From NCBI GenBank assembly GCA_964487745.1, contig CAZASG010000001.1, positions 124,001-188,000 on the forward strand: DNA of 64,000 nt, in the 5' to 3' direction. The stretch's first letter is position 1. Each line of letters starts with the position of its first letter. Source of the DNA: Desulfolinea sp964487745. Lineage in GTDB: Bacteria; Chloroflexota; Anaerolineae; Anaerolineales; Villigracilaceae. Under the pieces are notes generated by a model. The model saw only the letters and a list, made by a program, of their open reading frames with translations, did no database searches and had not been told where the DNA came from. Of the stretch, positions 50,504 to 58,078 are shown one piece after another. The position numbers and the translations under genes are program-made.

Positions 50504-51657
50504 TGGATCGTTACCGGTGTGCCTACGTCCACCCAATCGAAGAGGAGTTTGGCTTCATAAGTACCCAGCACTACACATCCATAAGAGATGGGGGTGCCCA
50601 GATAGCCATCCCAAAGGATGCTGCCGTTCGACATAATCGGCAGGGCATGGATGCCGTTCTGTAACGAGCCTGCCCAATAGATACCGAGCCAGGAGGGCAT
50701 CCAGATATCCCAGGTGGCACCATAGGCACTAGGGATTTTATTCAGCACGCTGAAATGTCCCGTTGCAGTGGCGTTATTCATGCCCGTCGAGGCGACGAAG
50801 CTATACACAAGGGTGTTCCCCTGATAAGCGTAAAGATGCTGCTCAGAAATATCCACCAAAACATATTTCCCGCCACTCGGCGCAGGGTCAGCGGCGGGTG
50901 CGGGCGGCGGCTCCGGTTCCGCGGTGGGATAAGGCGTCGCGGTCGGTGGCTTGGGTGTATTGGTCGCTGTGGGAGACGGGGTAATCGTCGGCGTAGGGGT
51001 GGGTGTAAATGTTGCTGTTGCGGTGGGCGTATAAGTCGGTTTGCTGATATCCGCCTGCCCCCAATGTTCCTGCACGAGCGTTGCCGTTGGTGAAGCATTG
51101 AAACTCATCGCAAAGGAGGATGCACGGGGTAATAGCGCCCAAACCGCCGAGACAACGATCACTGTCACCAAAAGAGCAGGAAGAGAAAGCTGCCAAAAGC
51201 GCCGCTTTTCAGAACGTTGACTACTTGGCACAGCCCGAATTGGGGTTGGCTGCGTATCTTCAATCACTTGCGAATGGATGTGAAGAATCCCCCCCGAAGT
51301 ATGGCGCGGCTGCGTTTTTACTTTTTGTGTAGCGGGTTTTTGCTGCGGCTTATTAGGAGAGGTGATCGCCCCTACGTCCTGATCACGTGGCTCAGTGGCA
51401 GACAATTTCTTCATTACCCATGCCATCCCCTTTTTGGCACGTTCGCTGTTCGGGTTGATCTTGAGCGCACGTTTCAAATAATGGATACTCAATTGCGGAC
51501 GTGAAACTGCTGCCAGCACCAACCAGGGCTCTTCAATCTGTGGCGCAAGCATTGCGGCTTTCTCTGCCCAGCGACGAGCAGAGTCCTTCTCTCCCTTGCG
51601 CAGGGCTATTCGGGAACGTCGGAGGGCTTCTTTCGCCGCAGAGAGATTATCGGTCAT
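50497..51657 (-). CDS. L,D-transpeptidase paralogue with SYGC active-site variant
   Basis: 386 residues, same architecture as the preceding gene: TPR-like N-terminal region (ALRRSRIALRKGEKDSARRWA), TM helix (LPALLVTVIVVSAVWALLP), Thr/Pro linker, YkuD domain. The catalytic region reads GIHALPIM, then TPISYGCVVLG: the usual S-H-G-C is S-Y-G-C, while the essential Cys and an upstream His remain. SYGC occurs in some LDTs (from memory), so activity is likely but specificity may differ. Overlaps the amidase stop as ATGA. Confidence 0.88.
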   Translation of the reverse strand: MTDNLSAAKEALRRSRIALRKGEKDSARRWAEKAAMLAPQIEEPWLVLAAVSRPQLSIHYLKRALKINPNSERAKKGMAWVMKKLSATEPRDQDVGAITSPNKPQQKPATQKVKTQPRHTSGGILHIHSQVIEDTQPTPIRAVPSSQRSEKRRFWQLSLPALLVTVIVVSAVWALLPRASSFAMSFNASPTATLVQEHWGQADISKPTYTPTATATFTPTPTPTITPSPTATNTPKPPTATPYPTAEPEPPPAPAADPAPSGGKYVLVDISEQHLYAYQGNTLVYSFVASTGMNNATATGHFSVLNKIPSAYGATWDIWMPSWLGIYWAGSLQNGIHALPIMSNGSILWDGYLGTPISYGCVVLGTYEAKLLFDWVDVGTPVTIQW

Positions 51658-52469
51658 GGCGTTAGAGTCGGTAGAGGCGTTGGTTCAACGCTCTCGTTAT
51701 TCACAAAACATTCGATTCCCTGCACGATGCCTTCAGCGATGACTTCAGGGTGTTGGGTGAGGATCTCGCGGTCGAGATTCATAAAACCGGTCTCGATGAT
51801 CGCTGCGATGGTCGTATCGTGGACTTCGGTAAAGGCGTGATACTCACGCATATCGGAGGTAATACTGCCGGGGTGGAAGGTAAGTCCCGTCACCCGTTCG
51901 TAGCGGTCACGCAGGCAACTTGTCAGTCGAGCGGCGCGGTTCACGTCGCGCGTGTCCATCGCGGCGGAGAGTTTGAAACCGGTCGCATTTTCGTCGATGA
52001 AGGCGCAGGTATCGTTGTGGATGGAGACCAGTGCAACAGCGTTGTACCCGTCCAAGCGCGGATCAAATTCCTGGAGCAGGTCTACCTGAAATCCGCTTTG
52101 GGTCAGTTTCTGTTGAACAATGGTAGCAATTTTCAGGTTAAGGTCGTCTTCGGTCAGGGTCACTTCGCCATTTCCGTCGAGACAGACCGCGCCGGAATCA
52201 TATCCCCAATGCCCCGAAACAATCCCGATCCGCAATTGTGGATAAGATGTACTGATAACGATCTGATCTTCGGGCTGGCTGGTGAGGAGGAGAGTCAGTT
52301 TATCGGAGAGATTTCCAGAGAAAAGACCGGCTGGCGTCCAGGCGGTGAAGAGGGTTGCCAGAAAAACGGAAACGCCAAAGACCACAGGCAGGATGCGCGG
52401 GGATTCGCGACGCTTCGATTCGCGTGCCTGTGAACTTGCTTCCGGTTGGTGAAGATTCTTCTCTTCCAA
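51654..52469 (-). CDS. N-acetylmuramoyl-L-alanine amidase (Amidase_3), membrane-anchored
   Basis: 271 residues. One N-terminal helix (ILPVVFGVSVFLATLFTAW, about 26-44) then the zinc amidase domain: SGHWGYDSGAV (first His), EDDLNLKI (Glu), SIHNDTC (second His) and the catalytic Glu in IIETGFMNLDRE. It cuts the amide between MurNAc and the stem peptide. A short Pro/Thr tail (PTPLPTLTP) closes the protein. First gene of the envelope operon; the enzyme cleaves peptides while its operon partners cross-link them. Confidence 0.92.
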   Translation of the reverse strand: MEEKNLHQPEASSQARESKRRESPRILPVVFGVSVFLATLFTAWTPAGLFSGNLSDKLTLLLTSQPEDQIVISTSYPQLRIGIVSGHWGYDSGAVCLDGNGEVTLTEDDLNLKIATIVQQKLTQSGFQVDLLQEFDPRLDGYNAVALVSIHNDTCAFIDENATGFKLSAAMDTRDVNRAARLTSCLRDRYERVTGLTFHPGSITSDMREYHAFTEVHDTTIAAIIETGFMNLDREILTQHPEVIAEGIVQGIECFVNNESVEPTPLPTLTP

Positions 52470-52497
52470 AGATTTTCTCCTACAAAAAGGTGATTAA

Positions 52498-52527
52498 ATA
52501 GTACCTTAGATTAAGGTAAAACAGCAA
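52498..52527 (-). promoter_or_regulatory. Promoter with internal palindromic operator, envelope operon
   Basis: On the minus strand: -35 TTGCTG (52527-52522), 18-base spacer, -10 TACTAT (52503-52498). The spacer and part of the -10 are occupied by TACCTTAGATTAAGGTA (52502-52518), a 17-base palindrome with perfect 7-base arms. A dimeric regulator on this site would control polymerase access directly, as MerR- or DtxR-type factors do; which family binds is not known. Confidence 0.65.
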
Positions 52528-52560
52528 GGAATGATTTTGGACAAAAATAGTAGGAATAAC

Positions 52561-52589
52561 TTGACGTCCCCCCTTCCCGCCAGTATGAT
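52561..52589 (+). promoter_or_regulatory. Sigma70-type promoter for the flavin reductase-like gene
   Basis: TTGACG (52561-52566), 17-base spacer, TATGAT (52584-52589), about 37 bases ahead of the ATG at 52626. Diverges from the envelope operon promoter. Confidence 0.8.
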
Positions 52590-52625
52590 GGAATAGAACT
52601 TCAACACAGATATTCTGGAGATAAT

Positions 52626-53117
52626 ATGACCATCACCCCTGAAGAACTCCGTAAAGCCATGCGCAATTGGACAACAGGCATCACTATTGTGACTGCTTCG
52701 CATGAAGGTGTGCAACACGGCATGACCGTTAGTTCGTTCACATCCCTTTCGCTGGACCCACCTCTGCTCTCCGTATCTCTCTATTATACCAGCCGAACCT
52801 ATGCTCTTGTCAACGCGGCGGGAAAATTCGGCGTTACCATTTTGGCAGCCGACCAGGAAGAGGTCTCCAATCGTTTTGCCGGGCGAATTCCCGACACCGA
52901 AGACCGCTTCGCGGGCCTGGAAACAGAAACTCTTGCCAGTGATATTCCTTTCATTAAAGGAGGTTTGAGTTTCTTTGAGTGCAAGGTTGTGCAGAGCCTC
53001 CCAACCGGAACGAATAATCTCTTTATCGGTGAGATCGTGGCGGCTCGCGCAATTGAAGATGGCGACCCCTTGCTTTATTTCAATCAGAAGTATGGGAAGG
53101 TAGCTTTTCTCTCCTAA
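52626..53117 (+). CDS. Flavin reductase-like (FMN-binding) protein
   Basis: 163 residues of the HpaC/flavin reductase split-barrel family. FTSLSLDPPLLSVSL (about 39-53) is the FMN-contact motif, with GKFGVTILAADQEEVSNRFAG after it and the closing beta strands with VGEIVAAR-like IGEIVAARAIEDGDPLLYF. Reduces or binds FMN, often serving a two-component monooxygenase; no such partner is adjacent. CTGGAG precedes the ATG. Confidence 0.9.
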   Translation: MTITPEELRKAMRNWTTGITIVTASHEGVQHGMTVSSFTSLSLDPPLLSVSLYYTSRTYALVNAAGKFGVTILAADQEEVSNRFAGRIPDTEDRFAGLETETLASDIPFIKGGLSFFECKVVQSLPTGTNNLFIGEIVAARAIEDGDPLLYFNQKYGKVAFLS

Positions 53118-53120
53118 ATT

Positions 53121-53149
53121 AAGATTGCGTCGCTCCGCTCGCAATGATA
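53121..53149. repeat. Second copy of the TCATTGCGAG repeat family
   Basis: The reverse strand reads TATCATTGCGAGCGGAGCG and continues GACGCAATCTT. It shares the TCATTGCGAG core with the unit at 4764-4806 and lies in the small gap before the AMMECR1 gene, just ahead of its start, so it displaces a normal ribosome-binding site. Confidence 0.7.
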
Positions 53150-53157
53150 TTTCGTTT

Positions 53158-53724
53158 ATGAACCAAAACTCTCTCTCATCCCAAGAAAAAGAAACCCTGC
53201 TCAAGATCGCGCGTGAAAGCCTTGAGCTGGGTCTGCGTGGCGAGAAGCTGCCACCCCTCACAGCGGATACGCCCCTCCTGCAAGCAGACGGGGTCTGTTT
53301 CGTGACCCTCACCCGCGATGGGAGCTTGCGTGGCTGCATCGGCGCATTGGAGCCTTATCAGCCTCTGATCGAAGATGTGCGTGAACACGCTCTTGCTGCA
53401 GCGCAGGATGATTATCGCTTCCCAAATATTCGCCCCGAAGAATTGAGTGAAATTCAAATTGAAATATCGCGGCTGACTCTCCCTGAGCCACTTGAGTATG
53501 ATGATGCCAATGACCTGTTAAAAAAACTCCGTCCAAACGTGGACGGAGTCGTGCTCAAGGATGGGATGCGCCGTGCGACTTTCCTCCCACAGGTCTGGGA
53601 AAAACTGTCTGACCCAAAGGTTTTCCTGAGCGAGCTGTGTATGAAAATGGGTGCGCCATCCAATTTATGGCAGCGCAAAAAGTTGGATGTGCTGATCTAC
53701 CAGGTCGAAGAGTTTCATGAATGA
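53158..53724 (+). CDS. AMMECR1 domain protein
   Basis: 188 residues from ATG 53158; no clear ribosome-binding site, because a repeat lies immediately upstream. The family core LRGCIGALEP (about 50-59) is present, with VREHALAAAQDDYRFPNI and IQIEISRLTLPEPL. AMMECR1 proteins are conserved across all domains with unknown biochemistry; in bacteria they often adjoin MEMO or radical SAM genes, neither seen here. Its last 10 bases overlap the convergent BrkB gene. Confidence 0.9.
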   Translation: MNQNSLSSQEKETLLKIARESLELGLRGEKLPPLTADTPLLQADGVCFVTLTRDGSLRGCIGALEPYQPLIEDVREHALAAAQDDYRFPNIRPEELSEIQIEISRLTLPEPLEYDDANDLLKKLRPNVDGVVLKDGMRRATFLPQVWEKLSDPKVFLSELCMKMGAPSNLWQRKKLDVLIYQVEEFHE

Positions 53725-54572
53725 TCTTCTAAACTCTCCTTCGCAAGAGGGAGAGTTTTTTCTATCTCTGTATTTGCTTCGCTATATCCCTTTGCCAGAT
53801 AGGCGCCAAAGAAAAAGATCAATCCGCTGAAATGTACCCATAACAAAAAGGCGATGATCGTCGAAACAGAACCGTAGACCAGGTTCGAGTTCGAAAGAAG
53901 ACGGGCGGTATTGGTCACGAATATCTTTTTCGCCACTTCCCAGAGAAAGCCCGCTACGACAGCGCCGATCCATACATCGCGCAGGGTGGGGCTGGCATGC
54001 GGCAAAAAACGATAGAGCAGCCCAAAGAGCAGGATACTGAAAAGGAGCGAGAGTAATAGACTGACGTTGGGGTGGAAAAAGAATTCCTTATATGGAAGCA
54101 AACCCTTTAACAAGGGCGTCACCCACGTCCCAATAAAGAGCAGCGGAAGCGCAACCAGACTCAACACAATTACAAAGAGCAGAGCCAATCCCCGATAGCG
54201 GATACCCGGGCGTGTATCTGTCCCATTCCAGATCGTGTCGAGGGTACGAGCGAGCATAGTAAAAAGGGTCGAGCCAGACCAAACCAACATCAATAAGGCG
54301 GTTGTGGTTACAGAGCGGCGAGCTTTTACGATCTTTTCGAGATTGCTACCCAAAAGTTGTGAGATACCGGGGATCACAAAATCAAGGCGGGTGATGATCT
54401 CACTCTCCACCCAAAGTGGATCAAACCAGCGGCTGGCAATAGCAACGATCAACAGGATCAATGGAAAAAAAGAAAAAAGTGTGAAATATGCCAAACCCGC
54501 TGCTGCAATAACGGTGTTGAGCGAGAGGCTTTCTTTAAGTACTCGTTTCCAGATCGTAAGGTGTCTGTTCAT
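53715..54572 (-). CDS. YihY/BrkB family membrane protein
   Basis: 285 residues, six hydrophobic helices. Landmarks: AAGLAYFTLFSFFPLILLIV near 24-43, RSVTTTALLMLVWSGSTLF, and IIAFLLWVHFSGLIFFFGAYLAKGY near the end. The family's function is uncertain despite its name (it is not an RNase). The last ~15 codons run through the terminator hairpin of the convergent AMMECR1 gene. Read divergently from the EamA gene. Confidence 0.9.
   Translation of the reverse strand: MNRHLTIWKRVLKESLSLNTVIAAAGLAYFTLFSFFPLILLIVAIASRWFDPLWVESEIITRLDFVIPGISQLLGSNLEKIVKARRSVTTTALLMLVWSGSTLFTMLARTLDTIWNGTDTRPGIRYRGLALLFVIVLSLVALPLLFIGTWVTPLLKGLLPYKEFFFHPNVSLLLSLLFSILLFGLLYRFLPHASPTLRDVWIGAVVAGFLWEVAKKIFVTNTARLLSNSNLVYGSVSTIIAFLLWVHFSGLIFFFGAYLAKGYSEANTEIEKTLPLAKESLEDHS
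53731..53761 (+). terminator. Intrinsic terminator of AMMECR1 gene inside BrkB coding end
   Basis: Stem AAACTCTCC/GGAGAGTTT with a TTCGCAAGA-type loop, followed by six T residues. The stem is translated as part of the BrkB C-terminus on the other strand. Confidence 0.85.
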
Positions 54573-54659
54573 GCCCTAGATTATAGGGGATTTTTATGTT
54601 GAGAAGGTGTCTCGGCGGTATAATCAGCCAACTTATTCCCCAATTAAGGAGCACCTCTT

Positions 54660-55556
54660 TTGGACTCATATCTTGGCGAACTCGCCGCTCTTGGCACATC
54701 TCTTACCTTTGCTTTTGGGTCAACCATGTTCACCCTCGCCGGGCGTCGTATCGGATCGATCACCATCAATCGTGCCCGTCTGGTCTTTGCCGCGGTATTT
54801 CTCAGCTTCGCACATTGGATCACACTCGGCACCCTCTTTCCTTTCGACGCCACACCTGAGCGTTTTCTCTGGCTTGGGCTTTCCGGCGTGGTTGGCCTCG
54901 TCCTGGGTGATATCTTCCTCTTCCAGGCCTTTGTGCTCATCGGTCCGCGCCTTTCAATGTTGATGATGAGTCTCGCCCCTATCTTGGCCGCCTTGCAGGC
55001 CTGGATATTCCTCGATGAAACCCTAACGGGTGGACAGATATTCGGGATACTGCTAACACTGGCGGGGATTGCCTGGGTCGTGATGGAAGGGAACGCACAG
55101 CACGAAGGCGACCGCGAATACGGGCGTGGGATTTTGCTTGGATTTCTCGGCGCAGTTGGGCAAGCTACCGGCTTCGTCCTCGCGAAAAACGGACTCGGTG
55201 GCGAGTTTTCCGCCATCTCCGCCAACCTAATCCGCATGATGGCGGCGGTGATCGTTCTATGGGGGATTACCCTTTTTCAAGGTCAGATCAAAGCAACTGT
55301 CGACAAGCTTGTGGAAGATAAAAAGGGGGCACTACTCACCATGGGGGGCGCTTTTACCGGTCCCTTCCTAGGGGTGTCACTATCCCTCTTCGCCCTCCAG
55401 CATGTAGAGGTGGGCGTCGCCAGCACATTGACATCATTGCCGCCAATCTTCCTGCTGCCGATCAGTTATTTCGTCTTCAAAGAACGCTTCGGCTGGGGTG
55501 CCGTGATCGGAACTGTGATCGCGATGGCGGGCGTGGCAGCATTGTTTTTAGTATAG
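54660..55556 (+). CDS. EamA-family (DMT) transporter
   Basis: 298 residues, ten helices in two EamA halves (about 5-135 and 155-298). The start is TTG with TAAGGAG eight bases before. The halves show GLVLGDIFLFQAFVLIGPRLSMLMMSLAPI and VGVASTLTSLPPIFLLPISYFVFKERFG, the typical helix 3-4 and 8-9 pattern. Substrate cannot be inferred. A terminator follows directly. Confidence 0.9.
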   Translation: MDSYLGELAALGTSLTFAFGSTMFTLAGRRIGSITINRARLVFAAVFLSFAHWITLGTLFPFDATPERFLWLGLSGVVGLVLGDIFLFQAFVLIGPRLSMLMMSLAPILAALQAWIFLDETLTGGQIFGILLTLAGIAWVVMEGNAQHEGDREYGRGILLGFLGAVGQATGFVLAKNGLGGEFSAISANLIRMMAAVIVLWGITLFQGQIKATVDKLVEDKKGALLTMGGAFTGPFLGVSLSLFALQHVEVGVASTLTSLPPIFLLPISYFVFKERFGWGAVIGTVIAMAGVAALFLV

Positions 55557-55560
55557 ACAC

Positions 55561-55597
55561 AAAAAAGCCCCTGTTTGAAAACAGGGGCTAAGTTTTT
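55561..55597. terminator. Bidirectional intrinsic terminator
   Basis: AAAAAAGCCCCTGTTT pairs with AAACAGGGGCT around GA; T run after. Ends the EamA gene and the convergent lipoprotein. Confidence 0.9.
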
Positions 55598-55608
55598 ACC
55601 AAGATAAT

Positions 55609-56820
55609 TTACTGCTGCGCAATATCCATATATTCAAGATAGGCTGCAGCGCCGTTGATCCAGTGTTGCATTGCATCAATACGGATGTAGGGATCATCAC
55701 AATCGCGGTAAAGGGCACCATCCAGCTCTCTGATCAGGCTATTATCTTCTTCCCAGCCACAAAGATTATTGGGCAATTGGCGTCCCATCACAAAATTGCT
55801 ATGCTCTTTGATAGCAGGATCCAGCCATGCCTGGTGGTTATCTTCCAATTGGAAAGCAATCGCGATCGCAGCCAGAGCCTCCACCTTTGTTGCAGTTGAA
55901 ATGCTGCTATGTTGCTCATATAAATTTGCATCGTTGCTAATGATCGCCTGAGCGATCCGCGCGGCATAGAGCTGGTCATCAGGGGTGAATGTTGCCAGTT
56001 TTGCAAAGAAGCTGAAGACATAGCCATGCCAATGGTCTTCCAGAACAGGTTGTGTCTTCATGAATTCATTCAATTCGAGAGATACATCAAGCCATTCTTC
56101 ATCGCCGGTCATTTCATATAACTGCAAAAGCGCCTGCAGGCTTTCTCCGTTAAAGTAAGAGACATAATATTCATCATCGAGGGTGCCGGTGAAGGGATCA
56201 ACGCGATGATAAAGGCCACCCTCGGGCTTGCGCATCCAGATGATATGTTCGCCCAGTTTTTCGGCGGTCTCCAGAAGGTCGCGATCGCCGAAGGTTGTTT
56301 CACCTGTAGCTTGCCAACGTTTATAGATGGCGTCCACTGTCAGGGCTGCGCCACCGATCTTGCAATACCCATTGGAATACATACAAAGACCATCGTATTG
56401 CTTTGCATCCTCAATAAGCAGACCCAGGTAGTAATCCAGAGCGCGATCTGCGGCATCACAATATGACGTGTCTTCTGCGATACGACATACTGTGTAAAGA
56501 GAGCCTGTCCCTGCTATCAGGCGGATATGTGAGGGGCTTTCGTTACGGTCACCATCCGGTACATTAAGGAAATAGGATAATTCGCCATTGGAGAGCTGGG
56601 TACGAACCATATAATCTCCCGCAGCAATAATGGACTCTTTCAAGGATCTTGCTTCCGCCAAATAGACTTCATCCATCGTCGTCTGGGAGGTTGGTGAATC
56701 ACTCGCTGTTGCGCTTTCTGGACTCGCGTTCTCCGCAGCAGGGCTGCATCCCGCAAGGAGCAGAGCAACGGTTAGAGCAATAAGAAAATATTTTTGTATC
56801 TTTCGTCTTCTCTCTGTCAT
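55609..56820 (-). CDS. Lipoprotein with six-hairpin-like helical domain
   Basis: 403 residues. Signal and lipobox: FLIALTVALLLAGC, so Cys ~25 is lipidated, using the Lgt encoded at 12.7 kb. A Ser/Thr/Glu-rich linker then a domain of paired helices with aromatic motifs: YFLNVPDGDRN, YYVSYFNGESLQALLQLYEMTGDEEWLD, DHWHGYVFSFFAKLA and MQHWINGAAAYLEY, resembling (alpha/alpha)6 glycosidase/epimerase folds. Catalytic residues cannot be assigned, so an enzyme role is inference. Confidence 0.8.
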   Translation of the reverse strand: MTERRRKIQKYFLIALTVALLLAGCSPAAENASPESATASDSPTSQTTMDEVYLAEARSLKESIIAAGDYMVRTQLSNGELSYFLNVPDGDRNESPSHIRLIAGTGSLYTVCRIAEDTSYCDAADRALDYYLGLLIEDAKQYDGLCMYSNGYCKIGGAALTVDAIYKRWQATGETTFGDRDLLETAEKLGEHIIWMRKPEGGLYHRVDPFTGTLDDEYYVSYFNGESLQALLQLYEMTGDEEWLDVSLELNEFMKTQPVLEDHWHGYVFSFFAKLATFTPDDQLYAARIAQAIISNDANLYEQHSSISTATKVEALAAIAIAFQLEDNHQAWLDPAIKEHSNFVMGRQLPNNLCGWEEDNSLIRELDGALYRDCDDPYIRIDAMQHWINGAAAYLEYMDIAQQ

Positions 56821-56956
56821 ATTTCTCTCGTATTCTGTTGTGTGATGGATTTAATGAAGATATTATATAGTATGTATGTCGTCTTTTTTGCTCAAAAAGT
56901 GTCGGGGATCAGGCAGGTGTTCGTCAATAGTAACAAGTTCCAGGTCACGTGCGGCG

Positions 56957-56990
56957 CGGCTTTTCATCCCATATCAAGAAGAAAATCAGT
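56957..56990. repeat. 34-bp direct repeat, copy 1
   Basis: Begins CGGCTTTTCATCCCATA and matches 57981-58014 with 32 of 34 bases. The two copies bracket the alpha/beta hydrolase lipoprotein gene. Confidence 0.85.
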
Positions 56991-56995
56991 TTAAT

Positions 56996-57853
56996 TTACT
57001 TTTCTGCCAAGAATTCAAATATGATTTGTTGAAGATCCTGTGTATGAAAGCCTGACAGCAGTTCGATTCCATGCGCGGTTCCCGAGAAGAACACAAGCTC
57101 TTTTGGTCCTGTGGAAAGATCATGGTATCGCGGTGCCCACTCGACGATGAGCGGGTGTTCTTCTTCAGAAGCGATAAATAATTTGCGTCCTTGGATCAAC
57201 GGAATATTTTCCTCCGTTAGGTCAATGAGAGGAGAATCAGGCAGACTAATCTCCGTGATAGCTTCGGTGGGCGATCCGGAAAGTGAAACAATCTCAGAAA
57301 ACTCCACTTCTATGCCTAATGCGAGACATGCATAGCCCCCCATGCTGGTGCCAATACAGGCAACATCTTCATGGCCCAAATCTTGAAGATATTCAACAGC
57401 AGCCTCCAAATCTAATAAGAGCATTCCGTTTTGTGAATCACAATCATAAACAGCTTCTGCGCCATTAGGAGATTTGCCGCGTCCCCGAAAATCGAAGGTC
57501 AAAACGGTATAGCCCTGGTATACCAACTCCTTTGCAAAGGGTTTCCAAAGTTTTGAGTAGGAACACCCAGCTCCGGCAGCTAAAATCACTGCTTTTTCAC
57601 CTCCCTGATATAACTGCCCGCCTATTTGTACATCATCCGATGTGGTGAAATTCACCGATTCTATAATTACTTCAGGTAGAGGGGTAGGTGTATCTTGAAC
57701 GACCAATATGGTAGCTGTAGGCACAGGTGTATCTTGAATAACCTCTTCAGTAGCCGTAGGCACAGGTGTGTTTTGAGGCACCTCTGCGGCACCACAGGCA
57801 GCCAATAATAAGCTCAATAGCACAAATATCAAAATCATTTTTCCCTTAAACAT
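56996..57853 (-). CDS. Lipoprotein alpha/beta hydrolase
   Basis: 285 residues from ATG 57853 (AAGGAG upstream). Lipobox SLLLAACG gives Cys ~18. A tandem linker made of QDTPVPTAT-type units follows, then an alpha/beta hydrolase (dienelactone hydrolase-like): nucleophile in GTSMGGY, acidic residue probably in the EEEHPL loop and His in SGTAHGIELL. LAAGAGCSYSKLWKPFAKEL is the oxyanion region. Exported esterase-like activity is expected. It lies between two 34-bp direct repeats. Confidence 0.87.
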   Translation of the reverse strand: MFKGKMILIFVLLSLLLAACGAAEVPQNTPVPTATEEVIQDTPVPTATILVVQDTPTPLPEVIIESVNFTTSDDVQIGGQLYQGGEKAVILAAGAGCSYSKLWKPFAKELVYQGYTVLTFDFRGRGKSPNGAEAVYDCDSQNGMLLLDLEAAVEYLQDLGHEDVACIGTSMGGYACLALGIEVEFSEIVSLSGSPTEAITEISLPDSPLIDLTEENIPLIQGRKLFIASEEEHPLIVEWAPRYHDLSTGPKELVFFSGTAHGIELLSGFHTQDLQQIIFEFLAEK

Positions 57854-57980
57854 TGCTAATTTCTCCTTATAGTACGTTTCTTCAAGACAAAAAACGTGAG
57901 TATTCAGGTCATCATACTCTACAATAAAAGATAACACAAAGTAATGCTCGTCCTAAAAAAGCCAAAGTCCAGATAAGATG

Positions 57981-58014
57981 CGGCTTTTCATCCCATAAGA
58001 AGAAGAAAATCAGT
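57981..58014. repeat. 34-bp direct repeat, copy 2
   Basis: Second copy of the 56957-56990 repeat, 32 of 34 identical, lying 65 bases before the AOR start codon. Confidence 0.85.
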
Positions 58015-58078
58015 AGACAGTCCAAAAAATCCCTGACATAATAAAGGTTGTCCTATTCCAATTCTAAAGGAGTATTTT

